A stretch of 6,359 nt of DNA from NCBI GenBank assembly GCA_002380675.1, contig DFWB01000198.1:1-6359 (forward strand), written 5' to 3'. Of the stretch, positions 1-5,826 are shown in pieces. The position numbers were made by a program, and so were the translations under genes. Below the pieces are notes generated by a model. The model was not told the DNA's origin, ran no database searches, and saw only the letters and a list, made by a program, of their open reading frames with translations. The stretch is from Akkermansiaceae bacterium UBA4145 (GTDB lineage Bacteria; Verrucomicrobiota; Verrucomicrobiia; Verrucomicrobiales; Akkermansiaceae). Each line of letters begins with the position of its first letter. Within the stretch, counting starts at the first letter, position 1.

Positions 1-1583
1 GCACCTCCGGGATTCACCTTGGCTTCTCTCTCAGCGCAACCGGTGAGGGCCTCTACCTGTTTGATGCCCCGGCTCGAGGAGCCGGCCTTCTTGATTCCAT
101 CGAATTTGGTCCACAGGTTTCAGGATTTTCCATCGGTCGCGACAAACAGGACCAATGGCACCTGAATATACCAACTCCTGGCCAGGAAAACCTCAGGCAG
201 CGCACCGGAGATCCTGCAACACTTCTCATCAATGAATGGATGGCAGAGGGAGAGGTTCTCTTTCGTGATGACTGGATCGAAATCCATAACCCCGACCCCC
301 TTCCGGTCGCATTGGAGGGCCTCGGAGTAAGCGATCATCCTGATAACCCTCAGAGCCACTCCTTTCCTCCTCTGAGCTTCATTTCCGGCAACGGATATCT
401 CAAGCTGATTGCTGACCGGGAAACTGCCGCCGGTTCGGACCATCTGCCATTTGCTCTCGACGCCGATGGAGACCGCATTCTCCTTTTCGATCCAAGAGGA
501 AATCCCATCGACCAAGTCATCTTTGGCCCACAGGGCTCCGATATATCGCAGGGACGCTGGGCTCCTTCCCCTACCGGCTTCTCTTACTTCAGCTTACCCA
601 CAGCCGCTCTTTCTAATGACACGGAGGAGGCATCCAGTAATCCTGACTTTCTGAACGCACTCGCGCTTCTTCGCCACCTTCGTATCTCCGAGATCATGTA
701 TGAGCCCTTGGGTGGAAAGCCCTACGAATTTCTCGAGCTCAGGAATACAGGACCAGTTCAGCTGAACCTACTCGGCGTCAGGTTCACTAACGGCATCTCG
801 TTCACCTTTCCCTCCATCATACTTCAACCCGGAGAAGAAATTCTTGTTGTTGGAGACCTCGCCGCCTTCGAATCCCGCTACGGAAGATCTCTTAATGTGG
901 CAGGCGTATTCGAGGGGAATCTTGATAACAGCGGGGAAACGATCACCCTCTCCCTACCCGTGCCTTTCGATGCTGCAATCCTGCGCTTCGGATACGATCC
1001 TAGCTGGTGGCCTGCCAGTGCTGGGTCAGGGTTTTCTCTGGAATTACAGGAACCTCTTCCTCTCTCCCGGGATTTTGACACCCAACTCAGCTGGGGTCAA
1101 AGCGCAGCAATCAACGGAACACCTGACACAAGCGGCATTCTTATTCCCACTACCTTCCCGGAGTGGCTCGCCTTTCATGAACTGACTGCTCTCGAGGATG
1201 GTGACGGCGATGGCCTGACCGCCCTCATGGAATTCAGTCTAGGCCTGGACCCTTTTCTCGACCTTGGCTTCAATGGTCCTTCCTCCCTCCCGCGTATTGC
1301 TATCGGAGACGGTGGGCAGAATGTCATATCCTTTGATCTACCTGTAAATTCTACTGCGGTCGATGGATACGGTTCAGATGATATCGTCTACACGGTTGAA
1401 GGATCAGATGATCTTGAGGAATGGGTCACCCTGCTTTCAAAATCGGACAGCACTTCCTTCTCAGGAGTAGGCTCTGTGATCTTAGATCCTCCCTTCAACG
1501 GGCGAGTGCGGGTGCAATTTTCGGATGAACAGAGGAATCAATCTCCACATTTTCTTCGGTTGAAGGTCGAATATAGCCCGTGA
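1..1583 (+). CDS. Lamin-tail-domain (LTD) exported protein, C-terminal part
   Basis: The reading frame is open from the left edge (first full codon at 3) to TGA at 1581-1583, giving 526 visible residues; the start and any signal peptide lie outside. Numbering from the edge, residues 1-70 are the end of one LTD (LYLFDAP, DSIEFGPQ, SIGR, then TPGQEN). Residues 75-195 are a second complete LTD (LINEWM, DDWIEIHNP, LLFDPRG, QVIFGPQ, SQGR). Residues 227-375 hold a third (RISEIMYEP, EFLELRNTG, LQPGEEILVV). An acidic DGDGDG loop at 399-404 in a W...DGDGDGLT...LGLDP context resembles a calcium-binding dockerin or thrombospondin-type-3 loop. The last ~90 residues (VEGSDDLEEW near 465-474, ending FLRLKVEYSP) resemble a terminal beta-sandwich common in verrucomicrobial secreted proteins. 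LTDs are immunoglobulin-like folds; in bacteria they occur in large surface or secreted proteins, sometimes with nuclease or CotH domains. No catalytic domain is visible here, so a binding or structural role is inferred. An internal ATG at 240 falls inside LTD 2 and is not the start. Confidence 0.85.
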   Translation, partial: TSGIHLGFSLSATGEGLYLFDAPARGAGLLDSIEFGPQVSGFSIGRDKQDQWHLNIPTPGQENLRQRTGDPATLLINEWMAEGEVLFRDDWIEIHNPDPLPVALEGLGVSDHPDNPQSHSFPPLSFISGNGYLKLIADRETAAGSDHLPFALDADGDRILLFDPRGNPIDQVIFGPQGSDISQGRWAPSPTGFSYFSLPTAALSNDTEEASSNPDFLNALALLRHLRISEIMYEPLGGKPYEFLELRNTGPVQLNLLGVRFTNGISFTFPSIILQPGEEILVVGDLAAFESRYGRSLNVAGVFEGNLDNSGETITLSLPVPFDAAILRFGYDPSWWPASAGSGFSLELQEPLPLSRDFDTQLSWGQSAAINGTPDTSGILIPTTFPEWLAFHELTALEDGDGDGLTALMEFSLGLDPFLDLGFNGPSSLPRIAIGDGGQNVISFDLPVNSTAVDGYGSDDIVYTVEGSDDLEEWVTLLSKSDSTSFSGVGSVILDPPFNGRVRVQFSDEQRNQSPHFLRLKVEYSP

Positions 1584-1633
1584 AACTGTAGCGCCTCACC
1601 CGAATAGTCGCCCTGCTCAAAATCCCATCCCGA
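1584..1633. other. Convergent junction without clear terminator
   Basis: Fifty bases separate the stop of the plus-strand LTD gene from the stop of the minus-strand basic protein gene. Only short, weak complementarities are present (for example TCGCC and GGCGA separated by about 30 nt), with no T-tract on either strand. No gene or recognisable site is seen. Confidence 0.5.
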
Positions 1634-2077
1634 CTAGCGGCGAGTGCGTCCCTGATTCTGACGCCGGTTCATTTCCCGGGCTCGTTCGGCTTGTTTTTTG
1701 TTAAACGCCCTGCGCTTGTCCTCTAGCTTGTTATCCGTCTTGGCTATAATTCGACTAGCCTTGTAGATGGTATCTGATGCGCCTTTTCCGTAACGGAGAA
1801 CACCCCCGGTTACCGAAGCCTGCATCCCGGCTTTTAGATCCGTTACCTTGGCCTTCTTTCCATTCACAAGAATCCTGGTAAAACTCGTCACCTTATATGT
1901 TTTCTTTCCAACCGTAACCGTGTCCCCTCCCACTTTGCGAATGGTTGGCAACTCCGACGCTGCTCCCTTCCGGGTTGGCGGAACAATCCGCTTCTTGTTC
2001 CTGGTGTCACCATGGGACGGCAGAGTGAGAAGAGTGATTCCGGCCATGACAAATAGAGCCGCCCGCAGCTTGTTCAT
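1634..2077 (-). CDS. Small strongly basic exported protein, DUF5666-like
   Basis: The protein has 147 residues, ATG at 2077-2075 and TAG at 1636-1634. The N-terminus is a signal peptide: basic MNKLRAA, a hydrophobic core to about residue 20, and a likely cleavage after SHG (residue 23). Residues ~45-112 form a beta-rich stretch (IRKVGGDTVTVGKKTYKV, TRILVNGKK, DLKAGMQASVTGG, KASRII) that follows the pattern of DUF5666-type small barrels: 'x-T-V-x-G-K-x-Y-x-V-x-x-x-T-x-I', then 'DLKxGxxxxV'. Residues ~113-147 are a predicted charged helix ending in RRQNQGRTRR. By hand count there are 36 Lys+Arg against 10 Asp+Glu, so the mature protein is extremely basic. The start is fixed by an excellent Shine-Dalgarno sequence. 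The gene follows the DedA-type gene by 42 nt on the same strand. Function is unknown; binding to an anionic partner such as lipopolysaccharide, extracellular polysaccharide or nucleic acid is inference. It may instead be a lineage-specific protein only superficially like DUF5666. Confidence 0.8.
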   Translation of the reverse strand: MNKLRAALFVMAGITLLTLPSHGDTRNKKRIVPPTRKGAASELPTIRKVGGDTVTVGKKTYKVTSFTRILVNGKKAKVTDLKAGMQASVTGGVLRYGKGASDTIYKASRIIAKTDNKLEDKRRAFNKKQAERAREMNRRQNQGRTRR

Positions 2078-2082
2078 CCTCC

Positions 2083-2088
2083 CCTCCT
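2083..2088 (-). promoter_or_regulatory. Strong Shine-Dalgarno of the basic exported protein
   Basis: Read on the minus strand, the sequence TTAGGAGGGGAGG immediately precedes the ATG. A perfect AGGAGG lies five nucleotides before the start, with a second GGAGG abutting the ATG. It is the clearest ribosome binding site in the window and fixes this start codon. Confidence 0.8.
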
Positions 2089-2119
2089 AACGGTCTGACC
2101 ATCCGCATTCAACATCAGA

Positions 2120-2791
2120 TTACGAATTTATCTCGGGGGATTCCCCTCTCGGGCTCTCCCTGCCCCTCATAACGAGAGGGCCGAGGACGATCCAGAGCAA
2201 TGGTGGCAATCCCGCACTCAGGACAAGAGCGATCATGGGGTGCTCATGCCCCCAATCTCCAATTGCAGCAAAGCCGAACCCGAGGGGGAGACTTCCACAT
2301 GCTAGGGCCGAACAGAATCGGCGGAAAGGCATCCGAGTCAACCCAGCAACACAGGAGATAACCTCGGGAAACACTGGCAGCCAGCGTGAGAGAGCAACCA
2401 TCCAACCACCCACAGCACCTCCGAAGAGCACCTCTCCTCTGGCGAGACCCTTCTCTCCTGTAATCCAACGTGCAGCTGGCCTGCCAAACTTCCGACAAAA
2501 TCCGTATGCGAGCAGGCCGGACAGCATAGAACCGGCACCTGCAACTATTCCGCCTGCGAAGGGCCCATAAATAAAACCCAGTGCAGACATCACGATCGTC
2601 CCGGGAATCGGAAGGACCAGATCCAGGAGCAGAAGGACCACGCCCACTACCCAGGCCCATGCCCTACCGGGCTTGATGAGCATTGCGCTGGTATTCTGCA
2701 GATCGAAATACCCGGAAAACTGATCTCCCCAGACTGCAAAAGGGAGCAGGACCAGAAGAAAAAGGATGAGAAAAAGCCAGACAAGGCGCAC
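2120..2791 (-). CDS. TVP38/TMEM64 (DedA superfamily, VTT domain) membrane protein
   Basis: This 223-residue integral membrane protein starts at GTG 2791-2789 and stops at TAA 2122-2120. Hydrophobic segments lie near residues 3-20, 45-62, 65-98 (re-entrant type), 122-145, 155-177 and 185-208, followed by a polar tail rich in Arg, Glu, Pro and Ser. VTT-domain hallmarks appear in order: PIPG with GFIYGPFAG (61-80), GSMLSGLLAYGFCRKFGR (87-104), and SRWLPVFPEVISCVAGLTRM (135-154), whose Arg136 and the Pro/Gly residues match the conserved R-x-x-P...AG signature. Asp57 just before the PIPG motif may correspond to the acidic residue important in DedA proteins. The family includes undecaprenyl-phosphate and phospholipid flippases or scramblases and proton-coupled transporters; which activity applies here cannot be read from sequence. 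The gene probably heads a two-gene unit with the basic exported protein. The GTG start lacks a well-spaced Shine-Dalgarno; an in-frame CTG three codons upstream (2800-2798) has a better one. Confidence 0.85.
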   Translation of the reverse strand: MRLVWLFLILFLLVLLPFAVWGDQFSGYFDLQNTSAMLIKPGRAWAWVVGVVLLLLDLVLPIPGTIVMSALGFIYGPFAGGIVAGAGSMLSGLLAYGFCRKFGRPAARWITGEKGLARGEVLFGGAVGGWMVALSRWLPVFPEVISCVAGLTRMPFRRFCSALACGSLPLGFGFAAIGDWGHEHPMIALVLSAGLPPLLWIVLGPLVMRGRESPRGESPEINS

Positions 2792-2861
2792 GAGATACAG
2801 GGGAAACCTTCCGCAGGTTAGAACGTTTTAGCGCGGAAGTCACGGATTGCGCTCGCAGTCG

Positions 2862-2890
2862 CATATAGCCCGGCGATAGAGTCGTTCCAA
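2862..2890 (-). promoter_or_regulatory. Putative sigma70-type promoter for the DedA-type gene
   Basis: On the minus strand a TTGGAA -35 box (2890-2885) is followed after exactly 17 nt by a TATATG -10 box (2867-2862). Transcription would begin near 2855, leaving a leader of about 64 nt before the GTG at 2791. The site is in the short divergent gap and nearly abuts the start of the plus-strand flavoprotein gene, so RNA polymerase here could interfere with that gene. The call rests on match and spacing only. Confidence 0.5.
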
Positions 2891-2895
2891 ACCCG

Positions 2896-3345
2896 ATGCC
2901 GAAGCCTCTCCCAGACCCATTCGATCCCGAAGAACTCCCCAGTCTGGCCCGCAAGGTCATTAAGGAAGCTAAATTCCCAATGCTGGCCACCATTGATGGC
3001 GATCAAGCTCGCCTCCGACCCGTGTCACCGGTGCGAGTGGACGGATTTACGATCTATGTGGCCAACCTCCAGGGGTATCACAAGACTGCCCAGATTGCTG
3101 CCAACCCTAACGTAGAGCTCTGCTATCTCTCTCAACGCCACGATCAGGTTCGCATCACCGGAGCGGCCCATCCCCTCGGAGAAAACGAGCAATCCCTTAT
3201 TAATGAAATTTGGGAGGAAAACCCACTCCTCCGGCAATATCTTGGGAGCAGTAGCAATCCGGACCTGATCATTTACCGTATTGTCCCGGAACAAGTCCGG
3301 TTCATGCGGGAATGGGCATTGGAATATTCTGAAGTTCCCCTTTAA
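2896..3345 (+). CDS. Pyridoxamine 5'-phosphate oxidase-like flavin-binding protein
   Basis: The protein has 149 residues, ATG at 2896 and TAA at 3343-3345. It matches the short split-barrel FMN-binding family related to PdxH and to general stress protein 26. Evidence: an N-terminal helix (ELPSLARKVIKEA), then FPMLATIDGDQARLRPVSPV (27-46) with the Arg pair expected near flavin phosphate, the strand FTIYVAN, the diagnostic YHKTAQIAANPNVELCYL (61-78), the strand QVRITGAA (84-91), a helical insert, and a terminal Y-R-I-V-P-x-x-V-R-F strand. No signal peptide is present, so it is cytoplasmic. Members of this family bind FMN, F420 or haem; true vitamin B6 synthesis is unlikely at this length without the PdxH C-terminal domain. 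A stop codon at 2866-2868 with no ATG, GTG or TTG between makes 2896 the only usual upstream start, but no Shine-Dalgarno precedes it. It is transcribed divergently from the DedA-type gene and converges on the cytochrome gene. Confidence 0.85.
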   Translation: MPKPLPDPFDPEELPSLARKVIKEAKFPMLATIDGDQARLRPVSPVRVDGFTIYVANLQGYHKTAQIAANPNVELCYLSQRHDQVRITGAAHPLGENEQSLINEIWEENPLLRQYLGSSSNPDLIIYRIVPEQVRFMREWALEYSEVPL

Positions 3346-3352
3346 GCCAGCC

Positions 3353-3398
3353 CCTGATCGCTTAATTACTCAGGAAGAGATCGCTGAGTATAATCAGG
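3353..3398. repeat. Nested imperfect inverted repeat at a convergent gene junction
   Basis: An outer pair CCTGAT (3353-3358) and ATCAGG (3393-3398) encloses an inner pair ACTCAG (3368-3373) and CTGAGT (3384-3389) with a 10-nt loop. The structure overlaps the last codons of the cytochrome gene and the 16-nt gap to the flavoprotein gene. It has asymmetric internal loops, is not GC-rich and lacks a T-tract, so it is at best a weak bidirectional terminator or 3'-end stabiliser. It may be chance. Confidence 0.3.
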
Positions 3399-5818
3399 CG
3401 CACAAGGTCACGCAGACCGCCTTCGGCATCATTGAGATCAGTGAGAATCGCGTCGATACCCGGGCGGTCGCTGACTTCGAGCTCACGCCCCAAGGCGTAG
3501 GTCATCAGTTTTTCGGTAAGACCTCGATTGAACTGGCCTTGACGCTCCAGCAGCAGTTTTCGGAACTCAGATACCGTCCGAAAGGAGTCTCCACCCGGAA
3601 GTTTGCCAGCGGAATCGATCGGTCTATTTTTCTCGTATGAATCACGCCACCCTCCAATCGCGTCGAAATTTTCTAATGCGAATCCGAGGGGATCAATCTT
3701 GCGGTGACACTCCGCACAGGTCGCGACTTCGCGGTGTTTTTCGAGTTGCTCCCGAACAGTGACCGCTCCACGAATGTCCGGCTCGATGATGGGAACGTCG
3801 GGAGGTGGTGGTGGCGGCGTGTATCCCAGCATCTTCTCCAGCATATAAACACCACGCACCACGGGAGAGGTATCCACCCCATTCGCCGAGGCGGTCAGGA
3901 ACGCACCCTGACCGATCAGCCCGCCACGCCCACTGCCTTTCAACGAAACTCGCCGCAGAGCATTCCCCTGCACCCCTTCGATACCGTAGTGTAAAGCAAG
4001 CTCGCGGTTGAGAAACGAGTAGTCGGCATCAAGGAATTCGCTTAACGGAAGATTATTGTGCAGGAGATGACGAAAGAACATTTCCGTCTCTTCTCTCATC
4101 GCGGATCCGAGATTGTCCCGGTAGTAAGCGAAAAAGTCTGCAGATGGCGGCATGGCCCCAATTCCGTCGAGGTCCAGCCATCGACGCACGAAATGCGTCA
4201 CCAATCGATTCGACCGAGAGTCGGCAAGCATACGGGACACTTGCGCCGGCAAATCAGCTTTCAATTCACCAGCTCTTGCAAGCATGAGCAGCTTCTTGTC
4301 AGGCGGGGAAGACCAGAGGAAATACGCCATGCGCGAAGCCAAGGCCACCTCGTCTATTTCACCCTCCCCAAGATTTAAATACAGGAACCCAGGTGAACAG
4401 AGGATAGCTTGGCACCCGAGCTGAAGGGCCGACAACGGATTCATCCCCTCATCAACCTTACCCGCTACGAGTCGCCGGATTGGCTCCAGCTCTCCATCAA
4501 CCGGTGGACGTCGGAAGGCTTTTTCTGCGAAGGCTTCGAGTTGCCGGGTCATAGTGACTGAGTTCAAGTCGTCAGGCCCCAGGTCACCATACAATGCCCG
4601 GTGACCAGCAGCAGGCCAGCCATCTACATGCGGTCCCTCCATCTGAACTTCCCAGATCCGTAAACGAGGTCCCTTATAGGCCCTGAGAACGCCATGCGCC
4701 TTCTCCATGCCAGCCTTCATTCCGACAAAAGGCTTAAATTCCGGTTTGTCAGCAGCCTTTGTAGTCAGAAGCCGAACCAAGCGCTTAGCTGCCAGAGGAC
4801 CGTTACGAAAGCGAACCTCCGGCTCGTAACCGGCATCCATGTAAACCCTCCACTCAAACCACTCTGGCTTTTCATTTGTTAACTCAACGCTTGCCAAGGA
4901 TATCATCCTTGAGACGTTTCCCGTGCTTTCGACACTTCCTCGCCGGTCTACCGCGGCAATTTCCATTACCAGTGGATCACCGTTTCGAAAATCGCCCAGC
5001 GCCTCACCGTAGTCATGAACACTCCCCACAGCTGCGGCACGAACCCTTATGGTATAGGTGCCGCTGTAGGCGACGCCCCCCTGCCTCAAAAGGGGCAGGA
5101 ATCCAATGTGCCCACCTCGGTAATGGCGGCCGTAGAGATCCGTGTATGGTGTTTCCGGAATAAAGCGGAAGCGATCTACTTTGAAGAGTTTTGGGAGGTC
5201 CTCGAAACCTTTCCCACTAAAGTAAAATGGGGATTTCTGCGTATAATTTCGTGACAGCGGGCGGTCTCCAAATTGCGTAGCCCGACGAATCGCTTCTTCA
5301 GCAGCAACAAAGTAGTGATCCATCAACCGGCCGGAGGTGACCAACCCCGCCCCATTGTTGTCGAACCCATCAACCACTACCTCTGCTGGAAAATTCTCGG
5401 CCGGATTCCAGACCTCCGTATTGAGCCCCAGCAGATCGCCGATGGTATGTCGATACTCCCACGAATTCAGACGTCGGAGACTACTATGCCCCCCTGAAGT
5501 CTTCAGCTCGCTATATGCAGAAACGATTTTCTGAGTCAGGCGCGCAATCATCCTTGCCCTCTCTTCCCCTGAAGGCTGGAGCTCGCCCTCAGGCGGCATG
5601 CTTTGAAGATTCAGCTGATCGACGATTTCCTGATAGCGCTCCACATCATCAAACGACCCTATTCTGGAGGGAAGGGTATCGAATCGGCGGTCGGCCTTCT
5701 GCTTCTCGCCACCGTGGCATTCGATACAGTGCCTATTCAGAAACGCACCAATCTCCTCGTCAGCGACGGCAACCAGACTGACCCCGATCATGAACAGGGC
5801 GCAAATGATGAATTTCAT
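3362..5818 (-). CDS. DUF1592-family exported dihaem cytochrome (DUF1587/1595/1592/1588/1585)
   Basis: The protein has 818 residues, ATG at 5818-5816 and TAA at 3364-3362. A signal peptide spans about residues 1-19 (MKFIICALFMIGVSLVAVAD). A planctomycete-type cytochrome c domain follows, with haem motif CIECH (31-35) and a candidate axial Met74 in SMPPEGE. DUF1587 (PSD3) is recognised from LRRLNSWEYRHTIGDLLGL (114-132). A beta-rich insert runs from ~190 to 415. DUF1595 (PSD5) is near 424-484, DUF1592 (PSD4) near 490-612 (SRMAYFLWSSPPD, ADYSFLNRELALHYGI), and DUF1588 (PSCyt3) near 618-725, holding six consecutive prolines (668-673) and a second haem motif CAECH (701-705) in CHRKIDPLGFALENFD. 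DUF1585 (PSD2) closes the protein (~745-818, LTEKLMTYALGREL). All domains are present in the usual order, so the protein looks intact. It should be exported and bind two covalent haems, implying electron transfer in the periplasm or envelope; the substrate is unknown. It lies 8 nt after the DUF1552 gene, whose stop codon overlaps the weak AGGG ribosome binding site, so translation is probably coupled. Confidence 0.92.
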   Translation of the reverse strand: MKFIICALFMIGVSLVAVADEEIGAFLNRHCIECHGGEKQKADRRFDTLPSRIGSFDDVERYQEIVDQLNLQSMPPEGELQPSGEERARMIARLTQKIVSAYSELKTSGGHSSLRRLNSWEYRHTIGDLLGLNTEVWNPAENFPAEVVVDGFDNNGAGLVTSGRLMDHYFVAAEEAIRRATQFGDRPLSRNYTQKSPFYFSGKGFEDLPKLFKVDRFRFIPETPYTDLYGRHYRGGHIGFLPLLRQGGVAYSGTYTIRVRAAAVGSVHDYGEALGDFRNGDPLVMEIAAVDRRGSVESTGNVSRMISLASVELTNEKPEWFEWRVYMDAGYEPEVRFRNGPLAAKRLVRLLTTKAADKPEFKPFVGMKAGMEKAHGVLRAYKGPRLRIWEVQMEGPHVDGWPAAGHRALYGDLGPDDLNSVTMTRQLEAFAEKAFRRPPVDGELEPIRRLVAGKVDEGMNPLSALQLGCQAILCSPGFLYLNLGEGEIDEVALASRMAYFLWSSPPDKKLLMLARAGELKADLPAQVSRMLADSRSNRLVTHFVRRWLDLDGIGAMPPSADFFAYYRDNLGSAMREETEMFFRHLLHNNLPLSEFLDADYSFLNRELALHYGIEGVQGNALRRVSLKGSGRGGLIGQGAFLTASANGVDTSPVVRGVYMLEKMLGYTPPPPPPDVPIIEPDIRGAVTVREQLEKHREVATCAECHRKIDPLGFALENFDAIGGWRDSYEKNRPIDSAGKLPGGDSFRTVSEFRKLLLERQGQFNRGLTEKLMTYALGRELEVSDRPGIDAILTDLNDAEGGLRDLVRLIILSDLFLSN
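3704..3718 (-). other. Second haem-binding site codons (CAECH)
   Basis: These bases encode Cys-Ala-Glu-Cys-His (residues 701-705) in the DUF1588 region of the cytochrome. The context CHRKIDPLGFALENFD is the conserved signature of PSCyt3. Confidence 0.85.
5714..5728 (-). other. First haem-binding site codons (CIECH)
   Basis: These bases encode Cys-Ile-Glu-Cys-His (residues 31-35), shortly after the predicted signal peptide of the cytochrome. This is the class I cytochrome c attachment motif; Met74 in an MPP context is the likely distal ligand. Confidence 0.85.
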
Positions 5819-5826
5819 GATTTACC

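Noticed and set aside
69..85. Perfect 7-bp hairpin CCGGCTC-GAG-GAGCCGG
   Set aside because: It is within the LTD coding frame (encoding around PARGAG), has no T-tract and is readily explained by codon choice in a GC-rich stretch.
120..515. 131-codon open frame on the minus strand
   Set aside because: It lies antisense to the well-supported LTD frame, has no domain or signal features, and the plus frame carries clear LTD motifs throughout.
2244..2660. 138-codon minus-strand open frame in another phase inside the DedA-type gene
   Set aside because: The sequence is rich in Arg, Cys and Ser without a family pattern; the overlapping frame encodes the convincing VTT domain.
2864..2880. TATAGC and GATAGA as -10 boxes for the plus-strand flavoprotein gene
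   Set aside because: The nearest plausible -35 (TTGCGC at 2847-2852) is 11 or 22 nt away, outside the workable spacing.
2664..2993. 109-codon minus-strand open frame spanning the divergent region
   Set aside because: It overlaps the start of the DedA-type gene in another phase and the start of the flavoprotein gene antisense, with no recognisable protein features.
3281..3640. 119-codon plus-strand open frame overlapping the end of the flavoprotein gene
   Set aside because: Most of it is antisense to the conserved DUF1585 end of the cytochrome; no protein features.
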